A stretch of 64,000 bases of DNA from Hahella chejuensis KCTC 2396 (GTDB taxonomy: Bacteria; Pseudomonadota; Gammaproteobacteria; Pseudomonadales; Oleiphilaceae): assembly GCF_000012985.1 (NCBI RefSeq), contig NC_007645.1, positions 3,254,501 to 3,318,500 of the forward strand, read 5' to 3'. Shown here piece by piece: positions 8,370-14,947 of this stretch; position 1 is the first letter of the stretch, and each line of letters opens with the position of its first letter. The position numbers and the translations under genes are program-made. The notes beneath the pieces were generated by a model. The model made no database searches and was not told the origin of the DNA. It worked only from the letters and a program-made list of their open reading frames with translations.

Positions 8370-9263
8370 TCATTCCTCTCTGACATAGTCACGCAGATAC
8401 GCCAGTAATTCCGGCACGCTGATTTCGGAATAAGCCTGCGCCAGTTCGAAGTAGCCATACTGGACCCAGTCGGCGTACCACATGCGATTATGGGACGGAC
8501 TGTTAATGGTGATGAGATCCTGCCCAACCGCCAGGAATTCTCTGGGGCTCATGCCGTAGTACATTTTCACCGATTTGTTCAGATGCGACAGATCGTAGAA
8601 ACCCGCTTCCGCCGCCGCATGGGTCAGGTTATGAGCGATACTGTAGCGCTCGAAGAAATACTGCAGGCGGCTGACAATCTTGTATTTGTTGTAGCTCAAG
8701 CCGTTTAAAGCGCTGAACAAGGTCATGAATCGGGTCGGGCTCAAATGCACTTGCGCGGCTATCTCGTCGACGGACAGATCGCTGGTTGGATTGCGAATGA
8801 TATGCGCGACCGCCCTGGCGATACGCTTATCGTATTTCTTCAGCGTAATGAGGCTGTCCTCTCCATAGATGGCGTTGAACAGACACCAGGTGGCGATGGG
8901 ATGTGGTATGTCGCTTTCGTCAAGATAGAATAAGGTTTGCTGCAGAGAATCATTATCCAGCTTGTAAATAACGCCTTCTGCGCAGAAGTCCCAGGAGTAA
9001 TTGCGTAGCAAAAAGACATGATCTTCCGCGGCGGGATTGAGTGTAAGCAACGCCATCCGCGGCGCTTCCGAACTTATTGTAAACGGTTTGTTGGGGGCTA
9101 GCAGAAAGGTATTGGAACAATATCGCTCTCCCATAATTTCAATGACGAACGGCTGACTCCCCATTAACAGGGTGGGCGTAATACCCATTGAATGATGCGG
9201 CTGGCGTCGACCGTTGTAAAAGAGCAGGGACTTATCGCCCCATTCGTAAAGCTTTGGCTGCAT
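8370..9263 (-). CDS. AraC-family transcriptional regulator
   Basis: A 297-residue regulator with a divergent N-terminal sensor region and a double helix-turn-helix at about 165-265: DLSVDEIAAQVHLSPTRFMTLFSALNGLSYNKYK for HTH1 and NLTHAAAEAGFYDLSHLNKSVKMYYGMSPREFL for HTH2. The HTH2 is recognisably similar to that of the AraC protein at 12648-13421 (shared NLT-AA--GF-DL-HLNK), so the two are probably paralogues. An extra ~45-residue C-terminal tail rich in aromatic residues follows the DNA-binding domain. It sits upstream of the PEP-CTERM gene on the same strand. Ligand and targets are unknown. Confidence 0.85.
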   Translation of the reverse strand: MQPKLYEWGDKSLLFYNGRRQPHHSMGITPTLLMGSQPFVIEIMGERYCSNTFLLAPNKPFTISSEAPRMALLTLNPAAEDHVFLLRNYSWDFCAEGVIYKLDNDSLQQTLFYLDESDIPHPIATWCLFNAIYGEDSLITLKKYDKRIARAVAHIIRNPTSDLSVDEIAAQVHLSPTRFMTLFSALNGLSYNKYKIVSRLQYFFERYSIAHNLTHAAAEAGFYDLSHLNKSVKMYYGMSPREFLAVGQDLITINSPSHNRMWYADWVQYGYFELAQAYSEISVPELLAYLRDYVREE

Positions 9264-9392
9264 GAAAGTGGATAAAAATAAGATAAAAAAGAGATGACAA
9301 GGCGTTATGTTAGCAAATGCGCGCGAGGTCAGCTTGCAATAACCTGCTGTGTCGGGGCTTGCAGGCTTGGTTTAAAACCACAGATAAACGCC

Positions 9393-9398
9393 TATAAT
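9393..9398 (+). promoter_or_regulatory. Candidate -10 box
   Basis: TATAAT lies 57 bp before the start at 9455, in the divergent spacer between the AraC gene and the secreted protein. The -35 region is poor (GTTTAA at 17 bp), so the promoter may need an activator. Confidence 0.35.
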
Positions 9399-9454
9399 CA
9401 TTCAACAAAACGGATTTCCCCTGACCATCTGCAAGCTGGCTGACAAAACCCATC

Positions 9455-10426
9455 ATGGCTACTCTCAAATACGTACTGGCGCCCCTCTGTTTATTATTCG
9501 CCGCCGCTCATGTGAACGCGGAATATTGGTGCGGCTACAGTGATGACAACATTCGCGACTGGCGGGTCAATAAGGCCAGCGAATGCCGCCTGCCGACAGG
9601 GGCGGGGGAGTTAGTGCTGATCGAGGCCGAAAAGCACTTCAATGTATCCAGCAATACCTGGTTTACGCCGGTGAAGGGACGTCATCCTGGCGCTATGTTG
9701 CGCAAGTGCGAAGGGGGCAAGGCGACCACTTTATCCGGCGACACCATGCTGACCACCGCTAAACTGCAAAAAATCTGTAGCCTGCAAAAAGACGGCGCGC
9801 ATGACCTGCTGACTTCCGAGGGCGTTCAGGCGACAGTGGAATGCCAAAGCTATCAGGCCACGAATATTAAAATCCAGACGGAAGCCGGCGAGAAGGACTG
9901 TGGCGTGCCGGAGGTTCTGAAGGTGGCGACGCCGCATTTTAAAATTGAATCCGCCAAATATGGGCTCGATAGCGCGGACGTCACGCGACGGGGCATCGCT
10001 CCGGAAGAGGAGCTGTGTTCGCTGGCGGTGACGGACCCAACCTATCCTGAAGACCTCACTATTGCGTTTGTCTGGGGCGACGCAGCTTGTCATTTGACCA
10101 CCTACTACAAGGATAAGCACGCCTGCGGCTGGTTCGCTAACGATAACGGCATGCGCGGCTCGAAGATGTCCAATTTTTACGCGCAACCGATTCTGGCCAG
10201 ATTGTGCCAGAAGACGAAGAACGGCGAAGTGGCGGTGACCAAACCCTTTCGGCGTCTCGATAATCATGATGAGAGCCTGTCCTACGTGAAGGGCTATATC
10301 CAGTGCGCCAAAGGCGCGCCAACGGGCATCAGGCTGGCGATTAAACCCCTGGTTGGCGAAACTCAGGAAAAGCAGTGTCCCATACCAGAGGCGTTGCTGA
10401 AGGATAAGCCCGTTCATAAATCCTGA
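9455..10426 (+). CDS. Secreted cysteine-rich protein, paralogue of the sensor domain of the CadC-like regulator
   Basis: A 323-residue protein with signal peptide MATLKYVLAPLCLLFAAAHVNA. The mature part is two related halves. The first begins YWCGYSDDNIRDWRVNKASECRLP; the second begins KYGLDSADVTRRGIAPEEELCSL. This architecture, with spaced Cys residues and the markers FVWGDAAC, SNFYAQ, VECQSYQ and IRLAIKPLVGETQEKQCPIP, is repeated in the C-terminal domain of the membrane regulator at 11076-12539 (WIWGARRC, SDFFTQ, LVCAEYQ, IQLSFKPVVGAVVEKTCALY). The many Cys residues suggest disulfides in the periplasm. I do not recognise the family. It could be a ligand or decoy for the regulator, or a free binding protein for the same signal. 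Both ideas are inference. Confidence 0.75.
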   Translation: MATLKYVLAPLCLLFAAAHVNAEYWCGYSDDNIRDWRVNKASECRLPTGAGELVLIEAEKHFNVSSNTWFTPVKGRHPGAMLRKCEGGKATTLSGDTMLTTAKLQKICSLQKDGAHDLLTSEGVQATVECQSYQATNIKIQTEAGEKDCGVPEVLKVATPHFKIESAKYGLDSADVTRRGIAPEEELCSLAVTDPTYPEDLTIAFVWGDAACHLTTYYKDKHACGWFANDNGMRGSKMSNFYAQPILARLCQKTKNGEVAVTKPFRRLDNHDESLSYVKGYIQCAKGAPTGIRLAIKPLVGETQEKQCPIPEALLKDKPVHKS

Positions 10427-10443
10427 CCGCCAAAGAACGGGCT
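10407..10443. terminator. Stem-loop between convergent genes
   Basis: AGCCCGTTC (10407-10415) pairs perfectly with GAACGGGCT (10435-10443) around the stop codon of the secreted protein, and its end touches the stop of the small convergent gene. It could act as a bidirectional transcript end, though no strong T-run follows on either strand. Confidence 0.4.
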
Positions 10444-10559
10444 CAGTGAGTCCCGTCCTCTTTGTTCTTGTTGCTGAGTTGCGTTTTGTTGTAGCGGTGT
10501 CTCAATTCGCCAATCGCTGCTGCGCTCAGAATGAGGACAATAACAAGTGCTACGTTCAT
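10443..10559 (-). CDS. 38-residue single-span membrane peptide
   Basis: An ATG at 10559 with GGAG seven bases upstream opens a 38-codon frame. It encodes MNVALVIVLILSAAAIGEL followed by a basic, polar tail RHRYNKTQLSNKNKEDGTH. The pattern of one hydrophobic helix of about 16 residues plus a charged cytoplasmic tail is typical of regulatory membrane microproteins. The good ribosome-binding site, and the 75-bp upstream element shared with an AraC gene at 13.4 kb, support expression. Function is unknown. It may partner the CadC-like regulator encoded 0.5 kb upstream on the same strand. The main doubt is its small size. Confidence 0.55.
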   Translation of the reverse strand: MNVALVIVLILSAAAIGELRHRYNKTQLSNKNKEDGTH

Positions 10560-10616
10560 GGGGTTTCTCCGTTTGCGTTGTTGATGAAACGGATGTTAGG
10601 GCGACCCCATGCGCCG

Positions 10617-10691
10617 CTGAATCTCGCGGCTATCCAATCGCTCTCTAATTTATCTCAAATTTATATTAATGCTTATAAATCAATGAATTGA
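10617..10691 (-). promoter_or_regulatory. 75-bp upstream element, copy A
   Basis: Read on the minus strand this element begins with the inverted repeat TCAATTCATTGA and ends near CCGCGAGATTCAG, 57 bp before the small membrane-peptide start. It matches copy B (13483-13557) at 61 of 75 positions, with the central AATATAAATTTGAGA identical. The A/T-rich core could hold a promoter and regulator sites. Confidence 0.6.
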
Positions 10692-10721
10692 CAGGCTTGC
10701 ACGAGTGTGAATCCAGGGCGC

Positions 10722-11021
10722 TCAATCGAACAAATGATTGTCGATCAGCACAGCGGAGACCTCGCTAAGCGGGATCACCGCATCAAAGGCTTCCCGATTG
10801 CGCAGTTCCTGCAGGCGGATCACTTTGGCGCCGACCTCTTTCAATACGCCGTGTAATTCGACGCCGGAGTTCAGCAACACACCGATTTTTTTATCCGCCT
10901 GTCCGCGCAGCACGTCCTGCAGGGAATCATTTTCTTTGATCACCAGTTTGGGCTCGGCGGAGAGCGGCGTCGTCGAAACAAGAGCGATCAAAAACCCAAG
11001 CAGCCAGGTTTTAGCATTCAT
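10722..11021 (-). CDS. Small secreted LSm-like beta-barrel protein
   Basis: A 99-residue exported protein. The start at 11021 is chosen because AAGGGG lies six bases upstream; an in-frame ATG at 11048 falls inside the dispersed repeat. Signal peptide MNAKTWLLGFLIALVSTTPLSA precedes a ~75-residue body: VLRGQADKKIGVLLNSGVELHGVLKEVGAKVIRLQELRNREAFDAVIPLSEVSAVLI. The alternating strands with a G-V-E-L-x-G-V-L motif and a terminal hydrophobic strand resemble an Sm/LSm-type small barrel. RNA binding is not implied for an exported protein. It lies just downstream of the CadC-like gene, separated by repeat copy 1, and may be co-transcribed with it. Confidence 0.7.
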   Translation of the reverse strand: MNAKTWLLGFLIALVSTTPLSAEPKLVIKENDSLQDVLRGQADKKIGVLLNSGVELHGVLKEVGAKVIRLQELRNREAFDAVIPLSEVSAVLIDNHLFD

Positions 11022-11034
11022 GGTTAACCCCTTT

Positions 11035-11082
11035 GTCGTTGCAGACAAATAGAAGGAAGCTATTTGTCCGCCTGATTAATAA
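11035..11082. repeat. Dispersed 47-bp stem-loop repeat, copy 1
   Basis: Arms GCAGACAAATAG (11041-11052) and CTATTTGTCCGC (11060-11071) flank the loop AAGGAAG. The element is bordered by GTCGTT and CTGATTAATA. Copies 2 and 3 are at 26848-26894 and 49080-49127. This copy has one arm mismatch, still pairable as G-U in RNA. Its right end supplies the TAA stop of the regulator gene ending at 11076. Confidence 0.85.
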
Positions 11083-12539
11083 TATAGCGCGCAGGTCTTT
11101 TCTACGACGGCGCCCACGACGGGCTTGAACGACAGCTGAATAGCCTTGGGCTGCTGCTGTTCGCATAGCAGATAGGCATCCAGTGAAGTTTTGTCATTGT
11201 GCTCCGGTCGCCACCAGCCCGCCGGCGTTAAGGCCAATTTGTCCGCGCCGGCGGCGCAGTGGTTATGCAGTTGGTCCTGGGTGAAGAAGTCGCTCACCGT
11301 CGCCCCGGTGCGCTGCGCATTGTGACTGACGACGCCGCATCCGACTGGGTTGGAGCCGCTGTCCGCACAGCGTCGCGCGCCCCATATCCAGCCGAACTCG
11401 ATGGTGTCGATCCAGGTTGGATCTTCTGCGTTGAGAGTGCAGCTGGCGTCTTCATCGATACCGAAGTCGGCGAGTTCGTCACGGCGAACTCCGTACCAGT
11501 AATCCGGATCTTTGACAGCGTTAGGATGATTCATCGTTAATGCGGGCGGCAACGGGCAGTGCTTTTCCGCCGTCGGCGTTTGCAAATGAATGGATTGCGG
11601 CTGGTATTCCGCGCAGACCAGCGACGCGCGAGCGCCGCTTCGCTCGGCGATGTCGACTTCGCCGTCCCTTTGCGTCATGCAATGGTTTTTCAGGGTGACG
11701 AAACTCAGCAGGGTATTACTTTTATGCCCCAGCCTCTTATGGTTGCTTTCGCAGAAGAAGATGTCGCCGGCGATATCGCCCGCGTCCGGCGATTGATAGT
11801 AGGACGAATTGATCTTCGCCATGCGCTCGCCGATGGCCAGTCCAAACTGCCCTTGTTCCGTCTCCAACATGCAGGCGCTGGCGGGATCGATTCCCAGCCG
11901 CTCCATCCTACCTGTGTCGACGCCGCACCAATAAGCCTGCGCCGGGGGCGCATCCTCGCGCCCGTACATCAGTTTGCCGATAAGCGCGGTCCCCGCCAGC
12001 AGGAGTAACGCACCGCCCAGCATCATGGACCTTGCGCGTCGCGGTGGGGCGCCGGGCGTCATTGTATGGGGATAGGGAGTCACTTCCGTTATTGGTTCTG
12101 GCGGCGGCTCCGGCGCGTTATCCGGCGTACTGGTCTCCGGCTCGGGAGTCGGAGCGGGTGCAGGCTCTGCGGAGGGCGGGGGCGTAATATCCTGTCTGGG
12201 CGCATAGGGTATGACGGAGACTTCCTTGAGCAGGCGATACCCTTTTTTAGGAATGGTTTCGATATATTCAGGGGCTTCGCTGCTGTCGTTAAACGCTTTG
12301 CGCAACTGCCAGATGGCGGTATTCAACGCCTGCTCGCCGACATATTCGTTCTCATTCCAGACTTTCTGGATCAAGGTCTCCCGGCTCACCGTTCGGCCGG
12401 GATTCTCCGCCAGCGCGAGAAGGACTTTGCAGACTTTATCGCTCAGCTGATGTTCCGCTGCTTCGCGATAGAGACGGTTCGTTTCCACATTGATGCGCCA
12501 CTCGCCAATCTGCATTTCTTCATAATCTCGGTCGGTCAT
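11076..12539 (-). CDS. CadC/ToxR-like membrane transcriptional regulator with duplicated Cys-rich periplasmic sensor
   Basis: A 487-residue one-component regulator. Residues 10-105 are an OmpR/PhoB-type winged helix (RLYREAAEHQLSDKVCKVLLALAENPGRTVSRETLIQKVW, ending in YIETIPKKGYRL). Residues 115-168 are a Pro/Glu-rich linker. Residues 171-192 (SMMLGGALLLLAGTALIGKLMY) span the membrane. Residues 201-487 are a periplasmic domain built of two related halves, opening with YWCGVDTGRMERLGIDPASACML and YWYGVRRDELADFGIDEDASCTL. The sensor domain matches the free secreted protein at 9455-10426. It should bind DNA while anchored in the inner membrane and respond to a periplasmic signal, as CadC and ToxR do. 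The signal is unknown. The stop codon lies within repeat copy 1. Confidence 0.88.
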   Translation of the reverse strand: MTDRDYEEMQIGEWRINVETNRLYREAAEHQLSDKVCKVLLALAENPGRTVSRETLIQKVWNENEYVGEQALNTAIWQLRKAFNDSSEAPEYIETIPKKGYRLLKEVSVIPYAPRQDITPPPSAEPAPAPTPEPETSTPDNAPEPPPEPITEVTPYPHTMTPGAPPRRARSMMLGGALLLLAGTALIGKLMYGREDAPPAQAYWCGVDTGRMERLGIDPASACMLETEQGQFGLAIGERMAKINSSYYQSPDAGDIAGDIFFCESNHKRLGHKSNTLLSFVTLKNHCMTQRDGEVDIAERSGARASLVCAEYQPQSIHLQTPTAEKHCPLPPALTMNHPNAVKDPDYWYGVRRDELADFGIDEDASCTLNAEDPTWIDTIEFGWIWGARRCADSGSNPVGCGVVSHNAQRTGATVSDFFTQDQLHNHCAAGADKLALTPAGWWRPEHNDKTSLDAYLLCEQQQPKAIQLSFKPVVGAVVEKTCALYY

Positions 12540-12647
12540 GGGCGCTCCTGCGCTGAAAACGGTTGGACTGCATTATACAAATCCTTTACCGGATATCAGC
12601 ACTGGAGTTAAGAGTTATTCTCAATTCACTGGGCTCGCCCAGGGGGT

Positions 12648-13421
12648 TCAAGCCACGCAGATCTTAAGTTCAGACTCGCTCAGCCATAACTGCGAGGGGC
12701 AGATGCCGAACAATAATTTGTGGCATTTATTTAAGTGCGCCAGATCCGCAAAACCGGAATCATGGGCGGCGGTGGTCAAATTACGACTGCGCGAAAACTG
12801 TTTGATGAAATACAACACACGAACCCCCAGGCGAAAACGCGAGAAAGAAATATGGGTTTCCTGCTTGAACAATCGACTGAGATGCGCGGCTGAAATCGGC
12901 ATAAGTTCCGCATAATCGTCGATAGATTGGGAAAGATCCGGGTTCTTCAATAATAATTCGATTAACTTGCGAACTCGGCGATCCATTAAAGGCGGAGCAA
13001 GTGGATATTGTTTTGGATTAAGAATCTGATCCAATATCTCCCTGGCGTCATCGGCGCTCGGGCGTCTCTTATATAAGTCCCGGAAAGCGCGCGCAATGTC
13101 GCAAGCATCCAAAAAGTCAAAAAGAAGACCGTCCTGCTCACAACAATAATAGTTATAGATCAGGGTGGTTTTAATATTGCGCCAGAAATGAGAAGACACA
13201 AATGCAATGCGCTGGTTGCTTATAATAAAGTCGCAACGGGCATTAGCGGGAATCATCAGGCAACGAGTGGAAATAATCTCGCCACTCGCCAGTTTAACGT
13301 CAAATTCATTATCCAGACTGACAATGAAACTATCCGCAATATGGCGCCAATGATAGGTCCCGTCAAAGCGACCCATATAAAGACATAAGTTGTTCCAATG
13401 ATAATACAGCGACTGATCCAT
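12648..13421 (-). CDS. AraC-family transcriptional regulator
   Basis: A 257-residue protein. The N-terminal ~150 residues form a degenerate sensor domain (MDQSLYYHWNNLCLYMGRFDGTYHWRHIADSF). The C-terminal ~100 residues are the AraC double HTH: QSIDDYAELMPISAAHLSRLFKQETHISFSRFR, then NLTTAAHDSGFADLAHLNKCHKLLFGICPSQ. It resembles the AraC protein at 8370-9263 in HTH2. The promoter region contains copy B of the 75-bp element also found before the small membrane peptide. It is downstream of the second PEP-CTERM gene on the same strand, separated by a strong terminator, so it has its own promoter. Targets are unknown; control of neighbouring exoprotein genes is plausible. Confidence 0.83.
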   Translation of the reverse strand: MDQSLYYHWNNLCLYMGRFDGTYHWRHIADSFIVSLDNEFDVKLASGEIISTRCLMIPANARCDFIISNQRIAFVSSHFWRNIKTTLIYNYYCCEQDGLLFDFLDACDIARAFRDLYKRRPSADDAREILDQILNPKQYPLAPPLMDRRVRKLIELLLKNPDLSQSIDDYAELMPISAAHLSRLFKQETHISFSRFRLGVRVLYFIKQFSRSRNLTTAAHDSGFADLAHLNKCHKLLFGICPSQLWLSESELKICVA

Positions 13422-13482
13422 TTTTCACCTCACGCATCGATAACATGTCAATGCGATCGATTATCGAGAGGCGACGTTTTTC

Positions 13483-13557
13483 ATGAATCTCGCGGGTATC
13501 CGGTTTCTATCAAATTTCTCTCAAATTTATATTTATCCTTTAAAATCAATAAATTGA
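13483..13557 (-). promoter_or_regulatory. 75-bp upstream element, copy B
   Basis: On the minus strand it runs from TCAATTTATTGA to CGCGAGATTCAT and ends 61 bp before the AraC start at 13421. It matches copy A (10617-10691) at 61 of 75 positions, with nearly the same distance to a start codon. The inverted repeat TCAAT-N2-ATTGA at its upstream end is conserved in both. Confidence 0.6.
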
Positions 13558-13633
13558 TTGGGTGGTGTTGGCGCTTTAGACCTTGGATTCAATCAATAGC
13601 TGCAACTCTCAGCGAATCCAGTCACAAGGTTAG

Positions 13634-13658
13634 AAAAAAGCCGGCGCAAGGCCGGCTT
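13634..13658 (-). terminator. Strong terminator after PEP-CTERM gene
   Basis: AAGCCGGC (13638-13645) and GCCGGCTT (13651-13658) pair perfectly around a 5-base loop. On the minus strand the hairpin is followed by a run of T (complement of A at 13634-13639). It lies 28 bp past the stop at 13686. Confidence 0.85.
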
Positions 13659-13685
13659 GGAATCGGGCGCTACTTGGAGGCCAGG

Positions 13686-14426
13686 TCAAGAGGCCTTGCG
13701 ACGGCGCGCCGCCAACAGGCCCGCCAGGCCCAGACCGAACATTCCCAGAGTGGCAGGTTCAGGACACTCTACAGTGTCGATGGTCAGCATTCTCAGTTTG
13801 AAATGATCGTTCAGTTCGTTGCACAGCTCGCCCAACTCACCGAAGGCCGGATTGTAAGCGCCAATCAACCAGAACTTGGAAACCAGATCCGTGCTGGTCG
13901 CGGTTTCTTTGGTCATGGTGTTGGAGTAATTGCCGGCCACGCTCCAGCCGTCGCTGAGCAGTCCTTCCCAATCTTTATCATTCAGATTGTAGGAAGAGGA
14001 GCCGCCTGTGTAGGCGAGTAGAGACACGTCGGAGTCGTAGGCGTACCAGCCGTTTTGAAACGAACTCAGGCTGACCGCTTCAGAGAAGGACAGCATGATC
14101 ATGTCAAAATCGCCGTCGCGACCGGGGTCATTGTCAGTGGAATGTTCCGGGGAGGCGCAACGAGTCTTGCTGTACTCGTCGTCGTTGCAGACGCCAAGTC
14201 CATTCCAGCGACCCAGGCGGGCGTCTTCAATTTTATCGTCCGCAGGACCTTTTGTGTCGCTCCAGCCGGTTACAGTCAGGTTCAAACCATCTTTCGAATA
14301 GGAAAGAGAGTTATTGTATGAGCCGTAAGGAACGCCTTCAGTCAGGTCCCAGGTGATTTGGCTTGCATAGGCGGAAGACACCGTCAGCGCTGATAATAAC
14401 AATCCCTTGGTTAATGTTTTTAGCAT
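13686..14426 (-). CDS. PEP-CTERM sorted exoprotein
   Basis: A 246-residue exported protein. The ATG at 14426 is preferred over ATGs at 14444 and 14462 because the signal peptide MLKTLTKGLLLSALTVSSAYA starts there and GGAGAGAAG is upstream. The C-terminus carries CPEPATLGMFGLGLAGLLAARRRKAS, the PEP motif, membrane stretch and Arg-rich tail of exosortase substrates. The body contains ITWDLTEGVPYGSYNNSLSYSKDGLNLTVTGW and a KFWLIGAYNPAFG segment, common among PEP-CTERM proteins with a predicted beta-sandwich. It probably becomes part of the extracellular matrix. An AraC regulator follows it, as in the other PEP-CTERM locus at 7.4-9.3 kb. Confidence 0.88.
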   Translation of the reverse strand: MLKTLTKGLLLSALTVSSAYASQITWDLTEGVPYGSYNNSLSYSKDGLNLTVTGWSDTKGPADDKIEDARLGRWNGLGVCNDDEYSKTRCASPEHSTDNDPGRDGDFDMIMLSFSEAVSLSSFQNGWYAYDSDVSLLAYTGGSSSYNLNDKDWEGLLSDGWSVAGNYSNTMTKETATSTDLVSKFWLIGAYNPAFGELGELCNELNDHFKLRMLTIDTVECPEPATLGMFGLGLAGLLAARRRKAS

Positions 14427-14947
14427 ATGAATACTTCTCTCCATTGTAGATTTACTTAACAAAGCAAATCGACCTCAGCAACTCTTATGCCACCCGCAAA
14501 TATCAATGGTTTCAGCTATATAACAAGTTTTTAATGTCAATTAATTTGACAAAACATAGAGCGGAAATAATGTCGCTTTAATGTGATTAATAGTTACATA
14601 TATAGAGTGTATCGATTATAAAATGGCCAAAAATAAACAATGTTAAGCAAAACTAATCTAAACCTTATAGTTAATAAGTTGGGGCCTCTCTAATTGGTTC
14701 TCCGTTAAGGGATAGTCTCTTGGGGATAGAGCAATGAAAAAACCTAGGGTTTTCCAGTGTAAAGGTGGGATTACACTGAAAATGACCGCTTTATACCCTT
14801 TTGTTTAAAGGGGGGTTGGAAACTGTCAGCAAAGCATTAAATCAGTAAAAAACGACAGGCTATTCGAACGTCAGAATGTAAAAAGGCGATAATGGAGACG
14901 CGCCCATTATCGCCAAAGATAAAGCAGTTAAGGCTTAAAGAAACAGA
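14427..14947. other. 521-bp AT-rich intergenic region with several inverted repeats
   Basis: No protein gene is apparent. It holds the upstream region of the PEP-CTERM gene and the terminator of the M23-like gene. Other structures are the near-palindrome GTCAATTAATTTGAC (14536-14550), arms CAGTGTAA/TTACACTG (14755-14762 and 14771-14778), and a CCCTTT/AAAGGG hairpin at about 14797-14813. I could not match these to a known riboswitch. Confidence 0.5.
14880..14914 (-). terminator. Terminator of the M23-like gene
   Basis: GGCGATAATGG (14885-14895) pairs with CCATTATCGCC (14904-14914). On the minus strand it is followed by TTTTT (14880-14884). It lies 34 bp beyond the stop at 14948. Confidence 0.85.

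Noticed and set aside
10446-10691. 81-codon plus-strand frame after the secreted protein
   Set aside because: It covers the 75-bp shared upstream element and overlaps the minus-strand microprotein, which has the better ribosome-binding site and a membrane-protein-like composition.
14701-14813. Cyclic-di-GMP riboswitch upstream of the PEP-CTERM gene
   Set aside because: I looked for the GEMM consensus loops and could not find the conserved aptamer core; only simple hairpins are present.
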